A stretch of DNA of 64,000 nucleotides, taken from NCBI GenBank assembly GCA_964472525.1, contig CAYYLL010000001.1, forward strand, positions 185,396 to 249,395, in the 5' to 3' direction. The DNA is from SZUA-37 sp964472525. Lineage in GTDB: Bacteria; Pseudomonadota; Gammaproteobacteria; UBA6429; Thiohalophilaceae. Positions 54,038 through 62,686 of this stretch are shown one piece after another (position 1 is the first letter of the stretch; the number at the start of each line of letters is the position of its first letter). The translations under genes and the position numbers were made by a program. Below the pieces are notes generated by a model. It was not told the DNA's origin. It worked only from the letters and a program-made list of their open reading frames with translations, and ran no database searches.

Positions 54038-56641
54038 TTAGAATAAGTGCTCGCGATTTCTAAAGTACCGGTAGGTTACGATTTTAATCGCATCGTTGAC
54101 GACAAACCAGAGCAGCGCATAGACCCACATCCAGAGTGCGTATTCCCAGCCAATCGGCGTAATAAACACCCCGTAAACAGCAATTAGGGTACCCAGCACG
54201 GCGGTGAAAAAGGTGGCATTAAATAGCAGCCAAGAAGGGTAAGGTTTTTTCCAGAACCAGTCGTCAATGCGTGTATTGTAAATAGTGCCATGCCCAGCGA
54301 CGATCAGTTTGGCAAAAATCATTGACTGGATTAGCTCGGTTGAAAACTTTGCTTGCATTAGAATGTAAAACAGCAGAAACGAAGATATGACGCCGGCAGT
54401 GCCCAGTATACTGGAAACAAATAGGATTTCCGACATGTTCCAGCGCACCGGCTTGGTATCCACTTTGGTACGGTCAGAGGCAATCGCTAATATAGGGATG
54501 TCGTTGAGCAGAGCCAGGATAATGATCATCAGCGCGGTGATGGGATAGAAATTGAACACTACGATTGCTAGGGTCATAAACAGGATAATACGAATCGTTT
54601 CTGCAATACGGTAAATGGTGTAGCTTTTCATACGTTCGAAGGTGATGCGAGCCTGTTTGATGGCATCATTAATGACTGACAGGCCAGGAGCGGTGAGGAT
54701 TATATCGGCGGCGGCACGTGCAGCATCAGTGGCATTGGAAACGGCAAAACCGCAGTCAGATTTTTTTAGTGCGGGTGCATCGTTAACACCATCACCGGTC
54801 ATCGCAACGATATGGCCGCCTTTTTGGAGGGTATCAACTATGAGGTATTTATCCTCTGGGATGACCTCGGCAAACAGGTCGACATCTTCGATCATGTCGA
54901 TAATGGCAGACTCGTGAGTGTGGATAAATTCGCGATCCAATAGTCGGGTATCATAAAGTTGTGCAACATTTTCCATAACCTCATCGGTAAAGTGTTTGGC
55001 CTGTGCTTGACTCACTTCTTTGTTTAGATGCGTGTAGATTGCCATCGCCATAGCTTCAGCGAGAGCCAATAGTGATTGGCTGCCACTGCCGGTGAGCTGA
55101 TGGGAGCGGATCGTTTCGCCCTCCAACCCCAGTAGTTGGCCGACTTCTTTAGCGATGGCCATGTGATCGCCAGTGACCATTTTGACTCGAACACCATAGT
55201 TGCGCATGTCAGCAATGACCTGACGGGAGTCGACGCGGGGCGGATCATTGAGGGGGATCAGGCCGATCAGGATCAGGGGCGCATCGCCGGTTTTCTTGCC
55301 GACCGCGAGTGTACGATAGCCTTTAGCAGCGAGCTGGTCTACTTGTTGATTGATTGTTACGATCTGCTCATCCGGTAGTGCTGTCATCTTAATCAACACC
55401 TGTGTGGCACCTTTGATTGCCGTAAAGTGTTTATTTCCACTTTCGATCTTGGCTTCCGTGCGTTTACTTACCGGATCAAATGGTGTGAAATGTGTCTGTC
55501 GAAAAATACTCAGATCGATCTCCGGCAGATGCTCATCAATGTAGTGGAAAATCGGCAGTTCAATCGGATCGTTGTTTTCCCGTTTTGAGGCCAGTGCGGC
55601 AAGCTGGAATAACTCGGATTGGGTGTGCCCATCTATGACAATGGGGTCAGCAACTTGCATCCGGTTTTCGGTTAGCGTTCCAGTCTTGTCCGAACAGAAT
55701 ATATCGACTCCGGCCAGTTCCTCAATGGCCGTTAGTTTAGAGACGATGGCCTTCTTGCGTGCTAGATTCAAGGCACCTACCGCCATTGTGACTGACAATA
55801 CCGCAGGCAGTGCAACCGGGATTGCGGCGATGGTGAGTACCAGTGCAAAACGGGTAATTTCAATAAAATTTTCGTGACGGAATAATGCGACCATAATGAT
55901 TAACAGAACGAGAGCAACAGTGATTAGGATTAAAAAATTCCCAATATGGATAACCATTTTCTGGAAGTGGCTACGCTCTTCCAGTTGCGCTTTGGCAACC
56001 AGTGACACAACATTTGAAAATCTTGTATTAACACCAGTGTTAACGACCACCCCCATCATCTCGCCTTGTTTGACGATGGTGTTGGCATAGACGACTTCAT
56101 TTACCTTGCGACTTACAGGTAGAGATTCACCCGTCAGAGCGGCCTGATCGATCGATAAGTAATCGCCGGACAGCAGTTGCACGTCAGCTGGAATAATATC
56201 GCCGATCTTGAGTTGTATTAGATCGCCTGGCACCAGTTTGCGAGCGGCGATGAGTTTAAAGTTGCCGTCTCTCAACACCGTGACCTGGCGTTGCATACCT
56301 GTTTTTAAGGCCTTCAGAGCATTCAGTGCGCGGTGTTCTTGAAAAAAATCCAGTCCGGCGTTCACCAGTAACATCACCAGAATGATGATAAAGTCCTCCC
56401 ACTTTTGCACCATGACTGAGAGTAGTGCGGCAATTTCGATCATCCAGGGGATCGGCCCCCAAAATCTACGGAAGACACGATGCCAGATTGGTTCTTCATT
56501 TTCCTTTATTTCGTTATAGCCATATTGTGCTAGACGTTCGCCAACATCAGTTTGGTTCAAACCCTGTTCGGGTTCAATATGGAAAGTCCTTAATGTTTCT
56601 GCTACGGCTTGTTGAGTGAAGCTGTCAGTATCCTTGGGCAT
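54038..56641 (-). CDS. P-type ATPase, plasma-membrane proton pump type (P3A)
   Basis: An 867-residue proton-exporting ATPase of the fungal/plant PMA1 type, also found in some bacteria and archaea. Actuator LTGESLPV, phosphorylation site CSDKTGTLTENRM, KMVTGDHMAIAKEVGQLLG, TGDGVNDAPALKKSD and four C-terminal spans are present. The start was set at ATG 56641 (MPKDTDSF). The frame continues upstream to an ATG at 56695, but that would put the start only 9 bp from the operator at 56704-56719. Expression with fermentation genes fits a need to export acid-derived protons. Confidence 0.92.
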   Translation of the reverse strand: MPKDTDSFTQQAVAETLRTFHIEPEQGLNQTDVGERLAQYGYNEIKENEEPIWHRVFRRFWGPIPWMIEIAALLSVMVQKWEDFIIILVMLLVNAGLDFFQEHRALNALKALKTGMQRQVTVLRDGNFKLIAARKLVPGDLIQLKIGDIIPADVQLLSGDYLSIDQAALTGESLPVSRKVNEVVYANTIVKQGEMMGVVVNTGVNTRFSNVVSLVAKAQLEERSHFQKMVIHIGNFLILITVALVLLIIMVALFRHENFIEITRFALVLTIAAIPVALPAVLSVTMAVGALNLARKKAIVSKLTAIEELAGVDIFCSDKTGTLTENRMQVADPIVIDGHTQSELFQLAALASKRENNDPIELPIFHYIDEHLPEIDLSIFRQTHFTPFDPVSKRTEAKIESGNKHFTAIKGATQVLIKMTALPDEQIVTINQQVDQLAAKGYRTLAVGKKTGDAPLILIGLIPLNDPPRVDSRQVIADMRNYGVRVKMVTGDHMAIAKEVGQLLGLEGETIRSHQLTGSGSQSLLALAEAMAMAIYTHLNKEVSQAQAKHFTDEVMENVAQLYDTRLLDREFIHTHESAIIDMIEDVDLFAEVIPEDKYLIVDTLQKGGHIVAMTGDGVNDAPALKKSDCGFAVSNATDAARAAADIILTAPGLSVINDAIKQARITFERMKSYTIYRIAETIRIILFMTLAIVVFNFYPITALMIIILALLNDIPILAIASDRTKVDTKPVRWNMSEILFVSSILGTAGVISSFLLFYILMQAKFSTELIQSMIFAKLIVAGHGTIYNTRIDDWFWKKPYPSWLLFNATFFTAVLGTLIAVYGVFITPIGWEYALWMWVYALLWFVVNDAIKIVTYRYFRNREHLF

Positions 56642-56703
56642 AGTAAAGACTCTATCGTGAAATTTTAATGGTATAAAAAATAACTGAAAAATCATGTCAG
56701 TGA

Positions 56704-56719
56704 TGCAACTTGGGTGACA
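56704..56719. promoter_or_regulatory. Island operator, proton-ATPase side
   Basis: TGCAACTTGGGTGACA: the right half GTGACA is perfect and the left TGCAAC. It is 63 bp before the chosen ATPase ATG (-) and 65 bp before the small ORF at 56784 (+). Confidence 0.65.
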
Positions 56720-56783
56720 GCTATCAAATCAAAATTTTGTGTATGTTTAGCCAATAAATTTACAGGAACCGCTCATTATACGC

Positions 56784-56999
56784 ATGCCCGATAATTTTAA
56801 TTTAACAGTGGACGAGTCGGTCTGTGGTTGTGAAACAAAATCAGAGATATTACTGGGTTGTCAGTCGCTAGCTTTGTTTGCGACACTAGCTAAAAATAAT
56901 GATTTGCCAGTGTTAAATGAACTGGGAAAGCTTGCTCATGATAGAGGGCAGATTGTTGATATAGACACAGCGAAGCACAGTCTGGTCGTTTATGATTAA
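56784..56999 (+). CDS. Small hypothetical protein (71 residues)
   Basis: No family recognised. It is acidic, with two early Cys (VCGCETK), a short helix-like centre LALFATLAKNNDLPVLNEL, and it ends in HSLVVYD. The nearest ribosome-binding-like AGGAA lies about 15 bases before the ATG, which is far. It is divergent from the proton ATPase and shares the operator region, so it could belong to the regulon. It might also be a chance frame. Confidence 0.4.
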   Translation: MPDNFNLTVDESVCGCETKSEILLGCQSLALFATLAKNNDLPVLNELGKLAHDRGQIVDIDTAKHSLVVYD

Positions 57000-57084
57000 C
57001 CCTTAATCGCGACGCCCGATATAAACTAAAGCGCAGGGCTTTGTTAGTTTAACCTGCTAGATTCGGTGGGATTATTTCCTTGCG

Positions 57085-59499
57085 CTATTTTTTTAGGCGT
57101 AATTGCTTTTCCTTTTCTACAATATAACGCATTGTTTTCAACACCGTGTCCGGATTAAGACTGATTGAGTCGATACCTATTTCTACCAGATACTCGGCTA
57201 TTTCTGGGTAGTCCGAAGGTGCCTGCCCGCACAGTCCTGAATGACGCTGGTTTCGGTGTGCGCCTTCGACTGCAAGGCGAATCATCTGTTTAACGCCGGC
57301 ATCCCGTTCATCAAAATCGAAGGCGACAATCTCAGAATCACGATCAACGCCCAGAGTGAGCTGGGTGAGATCGTTGGAGCCGATGGAGAAGCCATCAAAA
57401 AGTTTGGCAAATTCATCGATAAGTATTACATTGTTTGGGATCTCGCACATGACGTAGATCTCAAGGCCGTTTTCGCCACGTTTGAGGCCATGTTCGGCCA
57501 TCACCTTGAGTACCTTTTCACCTTCTTTGATGCGGCGACAGAAGGGGATCATGAGTTTGACATTTGTTAATCCCATCACTTCACGTACGCGTTTCATAGC
57601 CGCGCATTCTAGGGCAAAGCCTTCGGCATAGGCGGGGTGGGTGTAACGCGCCGCACCACGAAAACCAATCATGGGGTTGTCTTCCCGGGGTTCAAAGTCA
57701 GTACCACCGAGCAAGGTTGCGTATTCATTAGTTTTGAAGTCGGATAAGCGTACCACCACCGGTTTTGGCCAAAAGGCAGCCGCGATGGTGCCGACACCGT
57801 CAGAGAGTTTACGCACGAAGTAGTCGGCACCGTCTGTGTAGCCGATGATAAGGGTTTCCAGATCTTTGCGTGTTTTTAAGTCGCTGACCCGCTCTGGATG
57901 TAACAGCGCCATGGGATGAGCCCTGATGTATTCATTGATGATAAATTCAAGGCGCGCCAGCCCAATCCCGTCGTTAGGCAAAAAAGAGGTGGTAAAGGCC
58001 AGATCCGGGTTACCCAGGTTGATCATGATTTGAGTTTTGGGGTGTGGCAGGTCGGAGAGATCTGTTTCGATAATTTCATAGTCGAGTTCGCCACGATAGA
58101 CGCGACCCTGATCACCCCCGGCACAGGAAACGGTAATAGTTTCGTCGTTAGCAATGGCTTCCGTCGCTATGTCGCAGCCGATCACGGCAGGGACACCCAA
58201 TTCACGAGCAATGATAGCGGCATGACAGGTTCGCCCACCGCGGTTGGTTACAATTGCCGCCGCGGTTTTCATCACGGGTTCCCAGTCGGGGGTTGTCGTA
58301 TCGGCCACGAGCACTTCGCCCGGAAGAAACTCGTGCAGATGAGCCACATCATGAATGTAGCGAGCGTGTCCGGTGGCAATTTTGGTACCAATGGCGTAAC
58401 CACGCGCCAGAATTTCACCTTCCTGTTTGAGATGATATTGTTTAAGGATATTATCCTGTTTTTGTGACTCAACAGTTTCGGGGCGTGCCTGTACGATGTA
58501 CAGGCCACCATCAATCCCATCTTTCGCCCACTCCATATCCATGGGTTTGTTGTAACCAGCCTGAGTACTGTAATGCTTTTCGATTTTGATGGCATATTGG
58601 GCTAGTGTTAATACATCATCATCAGAAAGACAAAACCGTTGTTGGTCTTTTTTAGGTGTCATTATATTGCGGGTTGCTTCACGGGTATTGCCGGTGGTGT
58701 ATTGCATCTTGATTTTTTTCGAACCGAGGGCACGACGTAACACCGCACGATGACCGTGTTCAAAAGTGGGTTTATGTACATAAAATTCATCAGGGTCAAC
58801 CGCACCTTGTACAATGTTCTCGCCGAGACCATAGGCACCGGTAATAAAGACGACATCACGAAAGCCGGTTTCGGTATCGAGCGAAAACATAACACCGCTA
58901 GCAGATAGATCGGAGCGCACCATTTTCATGATACCAATAGATAGTGCCACCTTGAAATGATCGAAACCTTGATCAATGCGATAATGAATCGCACGATCTG
59001 TAAACAGGCTGGCAAAGCAACGCCGACAGGCATCGAGTAATTGTTCGTCACTGGTTATATTCAGGTAGGTATCTTGCTGCCCGGCAAAACTGGCGTTCGG
59101 TAAATCTTCCGCTGTCGCCGAGCTGCGTACGGCAACACTGATGTCACCGCTGTATTGTTTCTTCAATGCATGAAAGGCGGTGAGAATTTGACTGCGTAAA
59201 TCATCGGGTAGCGTTGCTCCGTAAATAATATCGCGTGCATCTGCACCGCGTTTTGCGAGGTCTTCCATATCATTGGGACTCAGCCCTGCCAGTGCATCAT
59301 GCAACGCATTCCATACACCCGCCTTGTCAAGCATATAGCGGTAGGCATCAGCGGTGATGGCAAAGCCGTTGGGAACTTTTACCTCTGGCATTAACTGTTG
59401 GTACATTTCACCGAGAGAAGCATTTTTGCCGCCAACCAAGGGAATATCATTGATAGTCAGTTCTTTAAACCAACGGATATAGTTATTTGAAATCGGCAT
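57085..59499 (-). CDS. ppsA: Phosphoenolpyruvate synthase
   Basis: An 804-residue enzyme that makes PEP from pyruvate and ATP, releasing AMP and phosphate. The N-terminal ATP-grasp domain starts with LVGGKNASLGEMYQQL, the phosphohistidine domain holds GGRTCHAAIIARELGVPAV (His about 422), and the C-terminal TIM barrel has MIPFCRR, SIGSNDLTQLTLGVDRDS and CGQAPSDYPE (active-site Cys). With FBA it allows gluconeogenesis. An operator lies 76 bp upstream. It stands as a single-gene unit in the island. Confidence 0.95.
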   Translation of the reverse strand: MPISNNYIRWFKELTINDIPLVGGKNASLGEMYQQLMPEVKVPNGFAITADAYRYMLDKAGVWNALHDALAGLSPNDMEDLAKRGADARDIIYGATLPDDLRSQILTAFHALKKQYSGDISVAVRSSATAEDLPNASFAGQQDTYLNITSDEQLLDACRRCFASLFTDRAIHYRIDQGFDHFKVALSIGIMKMVRSDLSASGVMFSLDTETGFRDVVFITGAYGLGENIVQGAVDPDEFYVHKPTFEHGHRAVLRRALGSKKIKMQYTTGNTREATRNIMTPKKDQQRFCLSDDDVLTLAQYAIKIEKHYSTQAGYNKPMDMEWAKDGIDGGLYIVQARPETVESQKQDNILKQYHLKQEGEILARGYAIGTKIATGHARYIHDVAHLHEFLPGEVLVADTTTPDWEPVMKTAAAIVTNRGGRTCHAAIIARELGVPAVIGCDIATEAIANDETITVSCAGGDQGRVYRGELDYEIIETDLSDLPHPKTQIMINLGNPDLAFTTSFLPNDGIGLARLEFIINEYIRAHPMALLHPERVSDLKTRKDLETLIIGYTDGADYFVRKLSDGVGTIAAAFWPKPVVVRLSDFKTNEYATLLGGTDFEPREDNPMIGFRGAARYTHPAYAEGFALECAAMKRVREVMGLTNVKLMIPFCRRIKEGEKVLKVMAEHGLKRGENGLEIYVMCEIPNNVILIDEFAKLFDGFSIGSNDLTQLTLGVDRDSEIVAFDFDERDAGVKQMIRLAVEGAHRNQRHSGLCGQAPSDYPEIAEYLVEIGIDSISLNPDTVLKTMRYIVEKEKQLRLKK

Positions 59500-59574
59500 A
59501 TAATATCCTTTTATAAAATTGAAAGCCGCATGACGACTGAATGCTAGACTCTACGTCAGTTAGTAATGGATCGC

Positions 59575-59590
59575 TGTAACCTGAGTGACA
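59575..59590. promoter_or_regulatory. Island operator, ppsA side
   Basis: TGTAACCTGAGTGACA: the right half GTGACA is perfect, the left TGTAAC has one mismatch to TGTCAC. It is 76 bp upstream of the ppsA ATG. Confidence 0.65.
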
Positions 59591-59725
59591 GGTCTTAATA
59601 TGTAATTTGATATGCAGGGTTAGTATGACTGGGTTGACATGCAAATAACATCTAGTCACAAAATGATCCTCGCGCAGGTTATTTTTATATTGATATTTAA
59701 GCTTGTTGGTCGCTCGTCTATATTG

Positions 59726-61030
59726 CTAATGAGGTTGCTGTGAATGTCGGGAAACGAACATCTCAGTTGCAATAACAGCTATATAGGTGGTTCCGATCCA
59801 GATTAAATTGTTAGGATTAGTTGTCCATAAATAAAAGATAAGTGCTAACCAAGAGGATAAGGATAACAGCATCCCAGTGAGTGCCAGTAATCCATTCCCC
59901 AAGGTTTTTTTACGCAATCGCCAAGCAGATAGATTGATCAGAGCAAAGATTAATAAAAAAGTTGAACTGGCGAATGATGATATGATGTCCAGATTAGCAA
60001 GATTGACGAATACCAGCGTTACCCCGGTAATTGAAACCAAACTAACCCAAGGGATATTGTTTTGTTTGCTTTTGAAACCGAACGCTGCAGGTAACGCCCG
60101 GTCTGATGCCATGATCATCCCGAGGCGAGCAGTGCCAAACAGTGTTGCGTTAATCGCTGATGCAGTAGAAAATAGTGCAGCTAATCCAATGAGTACAAAG
60201 CCTGCGTGCCCTAAAAAGGGTTTAGCTGCAACGGCTAAGGCATACTCTTTATATTGAATGATTTCTTTTGGTAACAGATTCCCCACCGCGACGATGGAAA
60301 CCAGTATGTAGATCGCAATCGTAATAACAATAGACCAGATAATGGCGGGTTTCAGGTTGCGCTGCGGATTTTCCATTTCGTTAATTGCGTTGGGGATCAG
60401 TTCAAATCCTTCATAGGCGACGAAGATTAATGCGGCACCCATGACCACACCGTTATAACCTTGATTAAATACTGGCAACACATGATCAGCTTTGACAAAA
60501 AAAAGTCCGATAGCTGCAAATAGAAACAGGATAATCATTTTTATGGTAACAATTAAAAGTTCGCTGGCACCGCTGGCCTTGACACCATACAAATTGACAC
60601 CAAGAAAGCTCAACATGATTAATGACTCAAGTAAATGATGCATGGCGACGTTCGTACCGTCAGAGCCGAGCAAGGCGCTGCCATAAACACCAAAGGTATA
60701 GGCATACAGCGCCATCGTACCGACGTAGCCGATAAGCAACAGCCAGCCACCAATCGCAGCAATACGCTGGTCTGTAAAGGCATGCTCTAAAAAGGTAAAA
60801 CTGCCACCGCTGGATTGAAACAGCAGACCGAGCTGCGCATAGGACAGTCCGGTCAACAGAGCAATCACACCGCCCAAGGCAAAGGCAACGGGCGCAGCAT
60901 GACCTGCTTGAGCAATAGCCAGACCGAGTACTGAAAAAATACCTCCACCAACCATACCGCCAATGCCCATGGCGATAACTTCTTTGAGTGTGAGTTTCTC
61001 ATTAGGCGAGGGTGAACTTTTATTTTTCAT
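59726..61030 (-). CDS. APC-family amino acid permease
   Basis: A 434-residue membrane transporter with about twelve spans. The first span region has KEVIAMGIGGMVGGGIFSVLG, the APC signature GIGG/GxG motif for substrate backbone binding. FVAYEGFELIPNAINEMENPQRN (about 205-227) matches span 6 and the loop after it. It probably imports an amino acid or polyamine with protons; the substrate is not predictable. It is divergent from the Crp/Fnr gene, with a 17-bp palindrome between them. Confidence 0.9.
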   Translation of the reverse strand: MKNKSSPSPNEKLTLKEVIAMGIGGMVGGGIFSVLGLAIAQAGHAAPVAFALGGVIALLTGLSYAQLGLLFQSSGGSFTFLEHAFTDQRIAAIGGWLLLIGYVGTMALYAYTFGVYGSALLGSDGTNVAMHHLLESLIMLSFLGVNLYGVKASGASELLIVTIKMIILFLFAAIGLFFVKADHVLPVFNQGYNGVVMGAALIFVAYEGFELIPNAINEMENPQRNLKPAIIWSIVITIAIYILVSIVAVGNLLPKEIIQYKEYALAVAAKPFLGHAGFVLIGLAALFSTASAINATLFGTARLGMIMASDRALPAAFGFKSKQNNIPWVSLVSITGVTLVFVNLANLDIISSFASSTFLLIFALINLSAWRLRKKTLGNGLLALTGMLLSLSSWLALIFYLWTTNPNNLIWIGTTYIAVIATEMFVSRHSQQPH

Positions 61031-61063
61031 AAAATATTATTAAACCATAGGTTTGTAACATTA

Positions 61064-61080
61064 CTCTAACATGGTTAGAG
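61064..61080. promoter_or_regulatory. Palindrome CTCTAAC-ATG-GTTAGAG between permease and regulator
   Basis: Perfect 7-bp arms around a 3-bp centre, located 34 bp upstream of the permease start and about 107 bp upstream of the regulator. Unlike the TGTCAC sites, it is a different operator type, if it is one. A TGTCAC half-site also occurs at 61143-61148. Confidence 0.45.
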
Positions 61081-61186
61081 GGCTATTATAGCTGTGACTT
61101 TATTGATTTAATCTGGCATGATTCCAAAGGAAATAGGCATTCTGTCACTGTTCTTTTTGTAAGGCAAACACTGGGAGTTATACACT

Positions 61187-61930
61187 ATGAAAAGGGATTT
61201 AATTTATTTCAATCACTGCAAAGAAATACTCCTTAAGTCATCGTTGTTTAAATGTCTCTCTGAAAGCTTGCTGGATGACATGTTGTTATTATTTAGGCGT
61301 GACACTTGGAGAAGGGATCTAAATTTGTCACCCGATATTTTTCAGGAACGTTTTTTTTTGTTGATAGACGGTCGTGTTGAGATTATGCGAATCAATCCGC
61401 AAACGGGTAGAAGTCTAACCTTATCGATACTGAGTTCGGGGGATGGTATTGATATAGTGACACTGCTTAACACCAAGCCGCATGAAATTATTTCTGTAGC
61501 ATTGGATGACGTTGCTTTGATATCCGTGCCAATAGAGCAGGCACGTAAGTGGATTGATATGCATCCTGAATTCAATCGCAATTTTCTGCCTTATTTAGGG
61601 GAACAGCTGTGTAAAATGGAAGATCTGGCTACCGATCTAGTTTTGCATGATACAATGACGCGCCTAGCTCGTTTGATACTGCGCCACATTGTACCGCATG
61701 CCGATACTGGTGTGTACCATCTCAAATTGATACATGATCTTCACGATGAATGTTTGGCTCGTATGGTCGGTTCTGTGCGACAGGTCGTAAACCGACATCT
61801 GCAGCACTGGCGCAAGCAAGGCATCTTACACAAGCAGAACTTTCATATGGAAGTTGCTGAACTTGAGGCTCTGCAAACCTGTGCCGATGAAGCAAAGCAT
61901 CATGTGGAAAAGAAAACAAAGAGACTCTGA
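61187..61930 (+). CDS. Crp/Fnr-family transcription regulator of the metabolic island
   Basis: A 247-residue protein with an N-terminal cyclic-nucleotide-like beta-roll (about 20-125) and a C-terminal winged helix-turn-helix. The recognition helix reads GSVRQVVNRHLQ (about 195-206), with Arg198, Gln199 and Arg203 at the places of CRP Arg180, Glu181 and Arg185. The residues that bind cAMP in CRP (GE...RSA) are not seen, and the FNR Cys pattern is also absent (only Cys11 and Cys23 near the N-terminus), so the effector is unknown. TGTCA-type half-sites in island promoters suit such a helix. The C-terminal 20 residues are a Lys-rich extension. Confidence 0.88.
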   Translation: MKRDLIYFNHCKEILLKSSLFKCLSESLLDDMLLLFRRDTWRRDLNLSPDIFQERFFLLIDGRVEIMRINPQTGRSLTLSILSSGDGIDIVTLLNTKPHEIISVALDDVALISVPIEQARKWIDMHPEFNRNFLPYLGEQLCKMEDLATDLVLHDTMTRLARLILRHIVPHADTGVYHLKLIHDLHDECLARMVGSVRQVVNRHLQHWRKQGILHKQNFHMEVAELEALQTCADEAKHHVEKKTKRL

Positions 61931-61988
61931 ATATTGTGCGGTTTTCAGCAGACTTACAATCATTTCACATGAATTCTTAACTTAGTAT

Positions 61989-62004
61989 TGTCACTTGGGT
62001 GACA
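61989..62004. promoter_or_regulatory. Island operator, perfect palindrome before stress-type gene
   Basis: TGTCACTTGGGTGACA: both 6-bp halves are perfect. A -10-like TATACA lies at 62033-62038, downstream. This placement also argues that translation starts at 62096 and not at the ATG at 62039, which would fall near the transcription start. Confidence 0.72.
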
Positions 62005-62095
62005 GTCATTTTCATTTGTTTGCATCACACTTTATACAATGCCTGAAACCATAATATTTAACTCGGCGGAGCGGGCTTGTTTAGGGAATGATATA

Positions 62096-62605
62096 ATGAC
62101 AAAGATCTGTTGTATTGTGATTTACCCACATCCAGATGCTGTGAAGCTTGCACTCGGGGAATTGCAAGCTGCCGGTTACGATCTCCAGCAAGTCTCGGTT
62201 ATCGGTAAAGGTTGGCAGGGTAAGGAACATCCAGTTGGTTTTTACTGTATCGACGATCGCGTAGCTTTTCTAGGGCAACAAGATAGCTTTTGGCCGGACT
62301 GCTGGAGTAAACTGGCTGGGGCAGCTTTTTTTTGGGAACCTGATTTTGGTTCGTTGGCCGTTGCAGGCTCCATTGTTAGTATGATGATACACGACTTTGA
62401 GGATATTGAGATTAGTGCAGGCTTCAGTTTGCTAGGGACAGCACTTTTTGTTATAGGTGTGCCTAGGGGCAGTATACAGGAGTATGAAGAGGCGATTAGA
62501 GCGGAAAATTTTTTACTACTTTTTCAAGGTGAGCGGCAAGACGTTGAACGTGTTTGTGATGTTTTACATAGTGGCTCACATCAAGTGATCGTACACCGAG
62601 CCTGA
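62096..62605 (+). CDS. General-stress-protein-like (DUF1269-type) membrane-associated protein
   Basis: A 169-residue protein. The start (KICCIVIYPHPDAVKLALGE, then DLQQVSVIGKGW) resembles the N-terminal domain of general stress protein 17M-like families. Two Gly/Ala-rich hydrophobic stretches (about 75-100 and 110-130) follow, then a tail ending in HQVIVHRA that may close the first fold. AGGGA lies eight bases before ATG 62096. It sits directly downstream of the best operator in the island. A fragment of a relative occurs at 53.8 kb. The biochemical role is unknown. Confidence 0.72.
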   Translation: MTKICCIVIYPHPDAVKLALGELQAAGYDLQQVSVIGKGWQGKEHPVGFYCIDDRVAFLGQQDSFWPDCWSKLAGAAFFWEPDFGSLAVAGSIVSMMIHDFEDIEISAGFSLLGTALFVIGVPRGSIQEYEEAIRAENFLLLFQGERQDVERVCDVLHSGSHQVIVHRA

Positions 62606-62686
62606 TTGAGTTGTCAGCGATGTGTATGGGCGGTTAATAATATATAATTGATTTGAATTTAATATGATTTTTTACGGGTAGTTAAC

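Noticed and set aside
56642..56695. N-terminal extension of the proton ATPase to 56695
   Set aside because: It would place the start 9 bp from the operator at 56704 and adds a hydrophobic stretch atypical of the family.
62039..62095. N-terminal extension of the stress-type protein to 62039
   Set aside because: It lies where the -10 region and transcription start are expected; ATG 62096 has AGGGA at proper spacing.
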